Below, piece after piece: positions 6,074-12,200 of a DNA stretch of 12,200 bases. The DNA is from an uncultured Christensenella sp. (GTDB taxonomy: Bacteria; Bacillota; Clostridia; Christensenellales; Borkfalkiaceae). A program made the position numbers and the translations under genes. The notes beneath the pieces are model-generated. The model worked only from the letters and a program-made list of their open reading frames with translations, ran no database searches and was not told where the DNA came from. The stretch covers positions 1 to 12,200 of the forward strand of contig CAJTVA010000040.1 of assembly GCA_910579585.1 (NCBI GenBank), in the 5' to 3' direction. Every line of letters begins with the position of its first letter. The stretch's first letter is position 1.

Positions 6074-7588
6074 GTGGCGGAAGGCGCAAACAAAAAGCGC
6101 ACGCCCGTGCGGCTGTATTATTTTTATAAAGTTACAGATTATAAGAATATGGTTACTTTGGAAAAAAGTATAAAGTCTTTAAAGGACGTCCTTACCAGCG
6201 AGGATATTCTCGTATTCGAATTCAAAGCGGAAAGCGGCAAAAAATTCGCCGTGGTCTTTGCCGACGGTATAGTCGATAAAGAGCTTATCGGCGAACTCGT
6301 GGTAAAACCGCTTCGTGCGGCGGAAGCGGATGCGGAGTATGAGGACATCAAACTTCTGCTCGCTTCCCCCGAAATGAAAGAGGGGAAAAAGAAAAAGGAC
6401 GCAATAAAAGAGGTTCTGAACGGAAACGCCGTTCTTCTTATAGACGGCGAAAAGGACTTCCTTATTATAGGCGTAAAAAGTCCTCCTATGCGCGCCGTTG
6501 CCGAGCCGCCTACGCAGGTCGCCGTCCACGGCCCGCGCGAGGGCTTCGTCGAGGACGTCAAAATCAACCTCGGGCTTATAAGAAAGCGTATAAAGACCGA
6601 AAAGTTACAGGTCAAAACAATATTCGTCGGCGAAAAGTCGGACACCGCTATTTCAATAGTATATATAGAGGGCACTTGCCCCAAGGGTCTGCCCGAAAAA
6701 ATCGAAAAGGAAATTACCGATAACAAAATCGATATAATTCCCGATTCGTCGTACGTTTCCCAATTTTTAACGAAAAAGCCGCGTTCCTTGTTCAAGCGTT
6801 GCGGCACCGCGGAAAAACCCGATGTATTCTGTGCGAAGATAAGCGAGGGCAGGGTCGGAATAGTTGTCGACGGCTCGCCCATCTGCCTTACCGTGCCGTT
6901 TATGGTGGTAGAGGACTTCCAGACCGTCGAAGATTATTATATTTCTTCCTACCGCGCGACTACGCTGAGGATACTTCGCGTCGTGTCGATAATTATAGGC
7001 ATAATTCTGCCCGCGCTGTATATTTCGGCACAGCTTTTCAAGATACAGATAATCCCCTTGCAATTGCTTTTGAAAATTTCCAGTTCGGTAGCGGGCTTGG
7101 CGCTTTCGCCGAGTATAGAGATGTTTTTGACGCTGTTCGTCCTCGAAGTTTTAAACGAAGCTTCCATACGAATGCCCAAATACGTCGCGTTGGCGCTGTC
7201 GGTAGTGGGCGCTCTCGTTTTAGGCGACACGGCGGTAAAGGCGGGTATAATTTCCACTCCTGCGATAATAATCGTCGCGTTATCGGCAATCTGCCTGTAC
7301 ACGGTTCCCAACGCAATCGAAACGACTACGACTCTGCGCTGGATGTATCTTATAATCGCAGGCAGTGCGGGACCGTTCGGAGTGGTGCTGCTAACTTCCT
7401 ATCTCGTGTGCTATCTCGTTTCCGAGCAGACGTACGGAGTGCCGCTCGTAACTCCGTTCGCGCCGCTTATAAAGGGCGATTTGTACGACAGTTTCGTAAA
7501 GGCTAATATGTACACTCTTGACACTCGACCCGAAGTGTTCAGAACTAACGACAAGGTGAGGCTTAAAAACAATGAAAACAAGAATTAA
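6074..7588 (+). CDS. gerA: Spore germination protein GerA family (germinant receptor A subunit)
   Basis: The product is 504 residues, normal for GerA-type subunits. This is the A subunit of a nutrient germinant receptor in the spore inner membrane. The N-terminal soluble region (about 25-290) carries family motifs including PREGFVEDVKINLGLIRKRI (154-173) and VDGSPICLTVPFMVVEDFQ (265-283). The C-terminal part (about 295-460) has five or so membrane helices, with the conserved pattern RMPKYVALALSVVGALVLG in the middle. It overlaps gerB by 17 bp. The start is uncertain: the GTG at 6074 has no proper Shine-Dalgarno site and sits in a G-rich stretch. An in-frame GTG at 6107 and an ATG at 6149 (M26) are alternatives, and the ATG would still keep the first conserved region. 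A forespore sigma-G promoter is expected but not recognisable. Confidence 0.9.
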   Translation: MAEGANKKRTPVRLYYFYKVTDYKNMVTLEKSIKSLKDVLTSEDILVFEFKAESGKKFAVVFADGIVDKELIGELVVKPLRAAEADAEYEDIKLLLASPEMKEGKKKKDAIKEVLNGNAVLLIDGEKDFLIIGVKSPPMRAVAEPPTQVAVHGPREGFVEDVKINLGLIRKRIKTEKLQVKTIFVGEKSDTAISIVYIEGTCPKGLPEKIEKEITDNKIDIIPDSSYVSQFLTKKPRSLFKRCGTAEKPDVFCAKISEGRVGIVVDGSPICLTVPFMVVEDFQTVEDYYISSYRATTLRILRVVSIIIGIILPALYISAQLFKIQIIPLQLLLKISSSVAGLALSPSIEMFLTLFVLEVLNEASIRMPKYVALALSVVGALVLGDTAVKAGIISTPAIIIVALSAICLYTVPNAIETTTTLRWMYLIIAGSAGPFGVVLLTSYLVCYLVSEQTYGVPLVTPFAPLIKGDLYDSFVKANMYTLDTRPEVFRTNDKVRLKNNENKN

Positions 7589-8639
7589 CGTAAGGCAGAT
7601 TTGCTTCATTATGTTGGCTTATAACGTGGTGTCCAAACTTCTGACGTTTCCCACGGCGCTTAGCTTTTTCTGCGGAAGAGACTTGCTTTTCCCCGCGCTT
7701 TTCAACTTTATTATAGAGGGAATAGTGCTTTGGGGCGTGTCGTTCCTATGCTCAAAAACTGACAAAACCTTTTTCGGGCTTTTAGAGGGCACGATAGGTA
7801 ATATCGGCGCAAGAATAGTTTACGGCTTTTTCGCCGTGTTCTTCCTGTTTGCGGCGCTTCTGCCGATTTTCGAGCAAGAGCTGTACGTTCACACCATATT
7901 CTACGATACCGTGCCGTCGCTCGTCGTCTTTTTGCCGTTATTTATCTTCACAATCTACGCGGGCAGTAAAAAGTTCGAAAACATCGGCAGGTGCGCGGAT
8001 ATCTGTCTGCCCGTGTTTCTCACGACTATGGCGGTCATTTTCCTTATGAGTTTCAGCGGAGTCAAGTGGGATAACCTTCTGCCCGTATTGAGCACCCCCG
8101 CAAAGACGATTTTTCAGGGCGCGGCTGGTACTGCGTACTCGTTTACCGCTCCGTGCTGGCTGTTGATGTTTATGGGTCACTTCAAGTACAAAAAACACGA
8201 CGCAACGAAAATAACCCTTTCGTATGTTGCGGGCGCGCTGATAGTTTTATTGTTCCTTGCTACGTTCTACGGCATTTACGGCGAAATAGCAGGGTCGAGG
8301 ACGTTCGCCATTTCCAGAACTTCCATTTACTTCCCCGGAATAGATATGTTGGGAAGAATCGACCTTATAATGCTTTATGTATTGGAAACTGTTATGTTGT
8401 TTGCCCTTGTCCTTAATATTCAGCTCGCCGTGCACGCGATTTCCGTGTGTACGGGCTGGGATAAACTGCCGTATATTTCCCTCATAGTCAACGTCGCGCT
8501 TGCAACGGTGCTAATCACCTGCGACAACCTTTACCACAGCATTCAGGGTCTGTATTTCAATTGGCTTTGGATAATGTTTATCGTATTCTCGGTACTCGTG
8601 CCGTCGCTTGCCTGGCTGCTGAAAAGGAGGACGGAATGA
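7572..8639 (+). CDS. gerB: Spore germination permease GerB family (germinant receptor B subunit)
   Basis: The product is 355 residues with about ten membrane helices, as in the GerB family of APC-type transporters. In germinant receptors the B subunit binds the nutrient; it shares the fold of amino-acid transporters. The N-terminus INVRQICFIMLAYNVVSKLL gives the first helix, where GerB proteins have a glycine-containing break, and the protein ends LAWLLKRR on the cytoplasmic side. The ATG at 7572 lies within gerA, preceded by AAGGTGAG, and the TGA overlaps the gerC start (ATGA). The germinant recognised cannot be predicted. The tight order A-B-C supports the assignment. Confidence 0.9.
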   Translation: MKTRINVRQICFIMLAYNVVSKLLTFPTALSFFCGRDLLFPALFNFIIEGIVLWGVSFLCSKTDKTFFGLLEGTIGNIGARIVYGFFAVFFLFAALLPIFEQELYVHTIFYDTVPSLVVFLPLFIFTIYAGSKKFENIGRCADICLPVFLTTMAVIFLMSFSGVKWDNLLPVLSTPAKTIFQGAAGTAYSFTAPCWLLMFMGHFKYKKHDATKITLSYVAGALIVLLFLATFYGIYGEIAGSRTFAISRTSIYFPGIDMLGRIDLIMLYVLETVMLFALVLNIQLAVHAISVCTGWDKLPYISLIVNVALATVLITCDNLYHSIQGLYFNWLWIMFIVFSVLVPSLAWLLKRRTE

Positions 8640-9931
8640 AGAAGCGCATCAACGTTTCGACCGTATCGGTCGTCGTATATTGGCTGTTTTTCCTAGCGCT
8701 TTTGGGGCTGTATTTCACTAACGATTTCGGCTTGGTGGATATCCACAAAACCGCGATTATTACCGCAGTAGGTATAGATACCGCCGAAAACGAAGTGCAA
8801 GTCACTGCGGAAATCGCCATTCCCCAGCCCTCGCAAAGCGGTGAAAACATAAAATACACTCAGGTTCAGGGCAGCGGAGTCACCATTGCCGACGCCCTCA
8901 ACGAAATAAATGCGAAAACGGGCTTTTACCCGAAATTGCAGTTCTGCAAGCTCGTTTTGCTTGGCGACAGTTGCAAAGACAAACAGCTTTTCCGGCTTCT
9001 GGCTTGCTTTTACAGAAAAAACTTTTCCGAACTTACCGCGCTCGTCGCAATGTGCGAGGGTAACGCCGCGGATATGCTCGCGATGAAATCGGACACTTCG
9101 GATATGACCAGCGAGGCTATACGCAAAGTCCTGTCCGACGAGATTGAAAAATCGGCGAACGCAACGCCCGCAACCTTGAAAGACATCGCCCAGTTAGGGT
9201 ACTCCAAAAGCGCGGCTTGCTATATGCCTTACGTCGAGGCGAGCGAGCCCGGCACTTCAGAAAACGGCGGCGACGGCGATAACGTCGGCGGCGACGGCGG
9301 AAATACGGGAGAAAGCGAAAGCGGCGGCTCGCAAAGCGGAAGCGGCTCGCAGGGCGGGGGTGAAGGCGGAAGCGGCGGAGGCGGCGCGGGCTCGGCACAA
9401 AGCGGCAGTACGGGCGGCGAAACCCCTATGCAGTTCAACGCGCGCAAAACCGCGATATTTTCGCAGGGCGAATTTAAAGGAATATTGAACGAGCAACAGG
9501 CTTTCGCGCTTGCGGCAATCGAAAACGATATCCGCCTTGCGGTTCTTCCGTGCGACGCGGACGGGGTTCACTACACTATTGGCATGAAAAACGTCAAATG
9601 CGGAGTAAGCTTAAAGGTCAACGACGGAGTGCCCGCCCTTACGGTGAAGTTCACCGCAAAAGCGCAGATTAACGGCGCAAAAAAGCAAATCGAACCAAAT
9701 AAAATTCTCCTTGACGACGCTATCCCCGACGAGGTTCTCTCAGGCGCCGAGGAAGCGCTTAAAGAAAGGTTTTCCGACCTGATAACGACCTGTCGCGAAG
9801 AAAACTGCGACCTTATCGGCATCAAAGATTTACTTTACAAGTACAACACGAAATACTTCGAAGCGTTCGAGGGCGACATTTTAACCCGAATGGAAGTAAA
9901 GTATGAAGTTAAAATCGAAAGCGTAGCCTAA
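8636..9931 (+). CDS. gerC: GerC family germination protein with transmembrane anchor in place of lipobox
   Basis: From the ATG at 8636 the product is 431 residues. This start overlaps the gerB stop and has AAGGAGG at 8624-8630; an upstream TTG at 8561 is far less likely. GerC is normally a lipoprotein (signal peptide, then Cys) that completes the receptor outside the membrane. Here the N-terminus is one hydrophobic helix (about 10-27) with no cysteine, followed directly by the domain 1 start TAIITAVGID (39-48). Residues about 39-203 match domain 1. A Gly/Ser/Glu-rich linker fills about 205-262. ARKTAIFSQGEFKGILNEQQ (269-288) then begins the next conserved domain. The tail CDLIGIKDLLYKYNTKYF matches the family C-terminus. 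Family assignment is good despite the odd anchor and linker. Confidence 0.85.
   Translation: MKKRINVSTVSVVVYWLFFLALLGLYFTNDFGLVDIHKTAIITAVGIDTAENEVQVTAEIAIPQPSQSGENIKYTQVQGSGVTIADALNEINAKTGFYPKLQFCKLVLLGDSCKDKQLFRLLACFYRKNFSELTALVAMCEGNAADMLAMKSDTSDMTSEAIRKVLSDEIEKSANATPATLKDIAQLGYSKSAACYMPYVEASEPGTSENGGDGDNVGGDGGNTGESESGGSQSGSGSQGGGEGGSGGGGAGSAQSGSTGGETPMQFNARKTAIFSQGEFKGILNEQQAFALAAIENDIRLAVLPCDADGVHYTIGMKNVKCGVSLKVNDGVPALTVKFTAKAQINGAKKQIEPNKILLDDAIPDEVLSGAEEALKERFSDLITTCREENCDLIGIKDLLYKYNTKYFEAFEGDILTRMEVKYEVKIESVA
9248..9421 (+). repeat. Low-complexity Gly/Ser-rich linker coding stretch in gerC
   Basis: The DNA is rich in GGCGGC, AGCGGC and GGCGAC-type triplets and encodes residues about 205-262 (for example GGDGDNVGGDGGNTG and GGEGGSGGGGAGSAQSG). 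It is an in-frame low-complexity linker between two conserved GerC domains, without a strict repeat unit. Such tracts can change length by slippage. Confidence 0.8.
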
Positions 9932-9937
9932 TAAAAT

Positions 9938-9973
9938 AAGTCAAGTCGGGGGAAGCCCCGACTTGACTTTTTT
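9938..9973. terminator. Intrinsic terminator after the ger operon, 14-bp perfect stem
   Basis: The arms AAGTCAAGTCGGGG (9938-9951) and CCCCGACTTGACTT (9956-9969) flank the tetraloop GAAG, followed by a T run to 9973. It starts 7 bp after the gerC stop. The stem has A/T ends on both sides and can also end the convergent minus-strand gene, whose TAA is at 9972-9974. Confidence 0.92.
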
Positions 9974-10529
9974 ACGGTTTAGACGTTGTGTTGACGTGCG
10001 CAAGCGTTTCTATTATCAGCTTAGACAAAAGTTGCACGTCGCGCTCTGAAATTTCTTCGATGCCGTTCTCTTTTAAAATTTCCGCCGCGCGGTTCGCACC
10101 GTTGCCCGTCACGTCGCGCTCGATTGCCGCGGCGATTTCCTTTGCGACCGACTCCACACTGTCCGAGGGAACGTACCCCTCGATAAGGGTCGAAATCACT
10201 CCCTCGGTGGCGGAGGTGGGGCTTTTCTCCCGCACGAACTGCTCGTATAAAACGTACGTAAGCGTTGCAACCGCGCCGACGGAAACCCCGTGTTCCAAAA
10301 CGTCCGCATACTCGTTTATAACGTATGAAACGCTCCAATTCACCAGTCCCGCATAAACAGCGTAGTATGCCGTGCCGACGATAAACGGCAGAAAAGTTAA
10401 AAGCTTTTTCTTGAAATTTTTAAGAAAAGTCAGCTTGAAAATCTGCACCGTAACCGCGGTCAGCGCCGCTAAAAGCACTACGTCTATCCCGTAAAAGGTG
10501 AAAGTGTCTATAATTTTTAAAATTGTCAA
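9972..10529 (-). CDS. Unrecognised three-helix membrane protein
   Basis: The product is 185 residues with hydrophobic segments at about 13-30, 44-62 and 80-97 and a basic loop (FLKNFKKK, 35-42) between the first two. The rest (about 98-185) is hydrophilic, mostly helical and probably cytoplasmic. I do not recognise a family; a holin-like topology is a weak comparison only. The start is a TTG at 10529, chosen because GGAGG (10535-10539 on the minus strand) lies five bases upstream and no ATG is available before the first helix. The gene converges on the ger operon and shares its terminator, and it diverges from trmB. Its base composition matches its neighbours. Confidence 0.72.
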   Translation of the reverse strand: MTILKIIDTFTFYGIDVVLLAALTAVTVQIFKLTFLKNFKKKLLTFLPFIVGTAYYAVYAGLVNWSVSYVINEYADVLEHGVSVGAVATLTYVLYEQFVREKSPTSATEGVISTLIEGYVPSDSVESVAKEIAAAIERDVTGNGANRAAEILKENGIEEISERDVQLLSKLIIETLAHVNTTSKP

Positions 10530-10604
10530 ATTTACCTCCGAAGAGGCGACGCCCGACGCTCTTTCATCGCTCTTTTAAAAAATATTTTTTTCACCCGACG
10601 GTTA

Positions 10605-10610
10605 ATTATA
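10605..10610 (-). promoter_or_regulatory. Possible -10 box for the three-helix membrane protein gene
   Basis: On the minus strand an exact TATAAT lies about 76 bp before the TTG start. Upstream there is only a poor -35 (CGTTTT at 17 bp), so this is tentative. The rest of the 187-bp gap (10530-10716) is AT-rich with no ORF; it also holds the trmB promoter and an imperfect inverted repeat at 10663-10690. Confidence 0.35.
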
Positions 10611-10681
10611 ACCTTGTAAAATCACGCAAAACGTCGTCGGCGAAAATAAAAATTAAATTTTTCCGTTACCGTTTCACACGG

Positions 10682-10710
10682 TTGCAACGGCGTGCGGAAT
10701 ATGATAAAAT
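10682..10710 (+). promoter_or_regulatory. Candidate trmB promoter giving a leaderless transcript
   Basis: TTGCAA (10682-10687) and TAAAAT (10705-10710) are separated by 17 bp. The expected start point, 6-7 bases after the -10, falls at or next to the ATG at 10717. No Shine-Dalgarno site precedes that ATG, which fits a leaderless mRNA. The alternative TATGAT (10700-10705) lacks a -35. Confidence 0.5.
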
Positions 10711-10716
10711 AGCCCT

Positions 10717-11382
10717 ATGAGAATGCATAAAAAAAGCCGCTTGGAAGAAAGACTCGCAGCGTGCGCCGACATAGTTAAGGTCGCCGATTTAACCGATAAA
10801 AATATGCTTCGGGCAGCGTTAACCCCCGAATATGTGCCGTTTAACGAGCTTTTCGGCAACGAAAATCCGCTGTATCTGGAAATCGGTTGCGGCAAAGGCA
10901 AGTTCGTTACGGAAATGGCAACAAGGTTCCCCGAAGTGAATTTCGTTGCCTGCGAAAAGATTTCCAACGTTTTAATCGAAGCCTTAGAACGCGTAAAGGA
11001 AGAGGGTATAAAAAACGTATACTTTCTAAACTGCGCGGCGGAAGTGCTTCAAAAGTATTTTGAAAAGTGTTCGGTAGAGAGAATTTATCTTAACTTTTCC
11101 AACCCCCTGCCCAAGGAGGGCTACAAAAAACAGCGCCTTACGCACCCCCGTTTTTTAAGCATATATACGGGTCTATTGAAAAAAGGCGGACTTATAATAC
11201 AAAAGACGGACGACGAAAATTTTTATAAATTTTCCCTCGAAAGCTATAAAGAAGCAGGGTTCGAAGTTCTCTCCGCCTGCGAAAACTATCTTACTCCCGA
11301 AAAAGACGACGCCGAAACCGAGCACGAACGTCGTTTCAAGGAAATGGGCAAGCGTATTTTCAGGGTAATCGTAAGGGTATAA
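10717..11382 (+). CDS. trmB: tRNA (guanine-N7-)-methyltransferase TrmB, variant catalytic loop
   Basis: The product is 221 residues, usual for bacterial TrmB. It methylates N7 of G46 in the tRNA variable loop using SAM. The opening MRMHKKSRLEERLAAC fits the family. The SAM site is LEIGCGKGKF (54-63), with acidic E80 in ACEK. The active-site loop reads NFSNPLPKEGYKKQRLTHPR (126-145), where most bacterial TrmB have NFSDPWPKKRHxKRRL, so the loop Asp is Asn and the Trp is Leu. Further matches are KTDDENFY (163-170) and TEHERRF (201-207) near the C-terminus. The start follows the family N-terminus, although no ribosome site precedes it. The family call is secure; whether the altered loop changes activity is open. 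Confidence 0.93.
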   Translation: MRMHKKSRLEERLAACADIVKVADLTDKNMLRAALTPEYVPFNELFGNENPLYLEIGCGKGKFVTEMATRFPEVNFVACEKISNVLIEALERVKEEGIKNVYFLNCAAEVLQKYFEKCSVERIYLNFSNPLPKEGYKKQRLTHPRFLSIYTGLLKKGGLIIQKTDDENFYKFSLESYKEAGFEVLSACENYLTPEKDDAETEHERRFKEMGKRIFRVIVRV

Positions 11383-11384
11383 AA

Positions 11385-12179
11385 ATGCTGTGGTTATGGC
11401 TTAGTTTAGGCATATTAGGGGGTCTGACCCTCGTTTTTCTGTTTATTTGGTGCAATAACAGCCTTTTAAAGGTCACTCGCTACCGCCTGAGTGCGGACGT
11501 GGAAAAGGCGATAAAAATAGTACATCTCTCCGATTTGCACGGAAAGGAGTTCGGGCGTAAAAACGCTCGTCTTGTAGCTAAAATCGTCAAAGAAAAGCCC
11601 GATTTTATAGTTATTACGGGCGATATTATCCACCGTTATACCGAAAAAAACAAAAAAGTCGCGTTAGAGCTGGTTTCCACCCTGTCGGGGGTCGCACCCG
11701 TTATCTACGTTGCGGGCAACCACGAAATGCGCAACAAAGGTTACAGGTTTTTCAGAAAAGATTTAAAAGAAGCAGGCGCCGTCGTTTTGGACGATTGCCC
11801 CCATAATATATGCGGTTTAACGGTGGTAGGGCTTAATTGCAGCTCGCTTAAAAACAACGTCATCGAAAAAATAACGCCCGATTGCGGCGAAAAAGGCGTA
11901 AAAATTCTGCTTGCGCATATGCCGCAGTTCATCGACAAATACGCGGCGGCTGGTTACGATTTCGTTTTTTCGGGCCACGCGCACGGCGGGCAGTGGTGCA
12001 TACCGTTCACGCGGCAGGGTATATACGCGCCGGGTCAGGGTTACTTTCCGAAGCTGACTTCGGGCGTGCATACGCGCGGAAAAACCAAAATGATAATCTC
12101 GCGCGGGCTGGGTAACTCCGAGTGTCCGCTAAGGCTTTTCAACCGCCCGGAAATTATAGTCGCAGAGCTTAATAAATAA
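11385..12179 (+). CDS. Membrane-anchored calcineurin-like metallophosphoesterase (YkuE/YaeI type)
   Basis: The product is 264 residues. One membrane segment at the N-terminus (about 3-22) is followed by a complete metallophosphoesterase domain. The metal ligands are all present: D50 and H52 (LSDLHG), D80 (TGD), N112 and H113 (GNHE), H178 (AHMP), H198 and H200 (GHAHGG). This order and the GHAHGGQ ending are typical of the YkuE/YaeI group, which includes enzymes acting on phosphodiesters at the membrane; the substrate here is unknown. It starts 2 bp after the trmB stop with a modest AGGGT site, so the two genes probably form an operon. The region after the stop (12180-12200) is cut by the window edge. 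Confidence 0.9.
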   Translation: MLWLWLSLGILGGLTLVFLFIWCNNSLLKVTRYRLSADVEKAIKIVHLSDLHGKEFGRKNARLVAKIVKEKPDFIVITGDIIHRYTEKNKKVALELVSTLSGVAPVIYVAGNHEMRNKGYRFFRKDLKEAGAVVLDDCPHNICGLTVVGLNCSSLKNNVIEKITPDCGEKGVKILLAHMPQFIDKYAAAGYDFVFSGHAHGGQWCIPFTRQGIYAPGQGYFPKLTSGVHTRGKTKMIISRGLGNSECPLRLFNRPEIIVAELNK

Positions 12180-12200
12180 AACAAGCGGGCGCAACCGACA

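Noticed and set aside
8561..8635. TTG start for gerC adding 25 residues
   Set aside because: It lies deep in gerB without a ribosome site, while the ATG at 8636 has AAGGAGG and the ATGA overlap.
9117..9447. Minus-strand Pro/Arg/Ala-rich ORFs opposite the gerC linker
   Set aside because: They are complements of GGC/AGC-rich linker codons with no independent support.

Overview
The window looks like chromosome from an endospore-forming member of the Clostridia (Firmicutes/Bacillota), probably an uncultivated gut-type lineage; the lineage is an inference. The supporting signs are a SpoIVFA/SpoIVFB-like pair, a complete gerA-gerB-gerC type spore germination operon, strong GGAGG ribosome sites, many short gene overlaps, and compact hairpin terminators. 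Base composition is near even in most of the window. One AT-rich gene (2547-3053) stands out. No rRNA, tRNA, CRISPR array, IS element or prophage module was seen.

Layout. (1) 126-2398, plus strand: a SpoIVFA-like membrane protein with a degenerate LytM/M23 domain, a SpoIVFB-like M50 intramembrane protease whose GTG start overlaps the previous stop, and a zinc-dependent phospholipase C family protein. The block ends at a 15-bp perfect hairpin (2481-2513). (2) 2547-3053, minus: an AT-rich four-helix membrane protein with a PH-like tail and its own extended -10 promoter, likely acquired. (3) 3136-3957, minus: an OGG1/AlkA-type DNA glycosylase. Its best promoter overlaps the stop codon and terminator of the operon upstream. 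(4) 4030-5947, minus: a PadR regulator, a HAAS/DUF1700 membrane protein with an Arg/Glu 11-residue repeat helix, and a DUF4097 repeat protein. They are driven by a near-consensus promoter with a palindrome between its -35 and -10 boxes, so the operon is probably autoregulated. (5) 6074-9931, plus: gerA-gerB-gerC with overlapping genes, ending at a 14-bp hairpin. (6) 9972-10529, minus: an unrecognised three-helix membrane protein with a TTG start. (7) 10717-12179, plus: trmB with an altered NFSNPLPK loop and an apparently leaderless promoter, then a membrane-anchored metallophosphoesterase.

Functional themes. The spoIVF-like pair would act in the mother cell during sigma-K activation, and the ger operon would build a nutrient germinant receptor in the spore inner membrane. 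The PadR/HAAS/DUF4097 trio resembles envelope-stress or differentiation modules common in Firmicutes. The most unusual points are a GerC homologue with no lipobox cysteine and a roughly 58-residue Gly/Ser-rich linker, the nested terminator/promoter before the glycosylase gene, the PadR operator and repeat-helix operon, and the AT-rich membrane gene. I did not find strong evidence for a wholly new multi-gene system.
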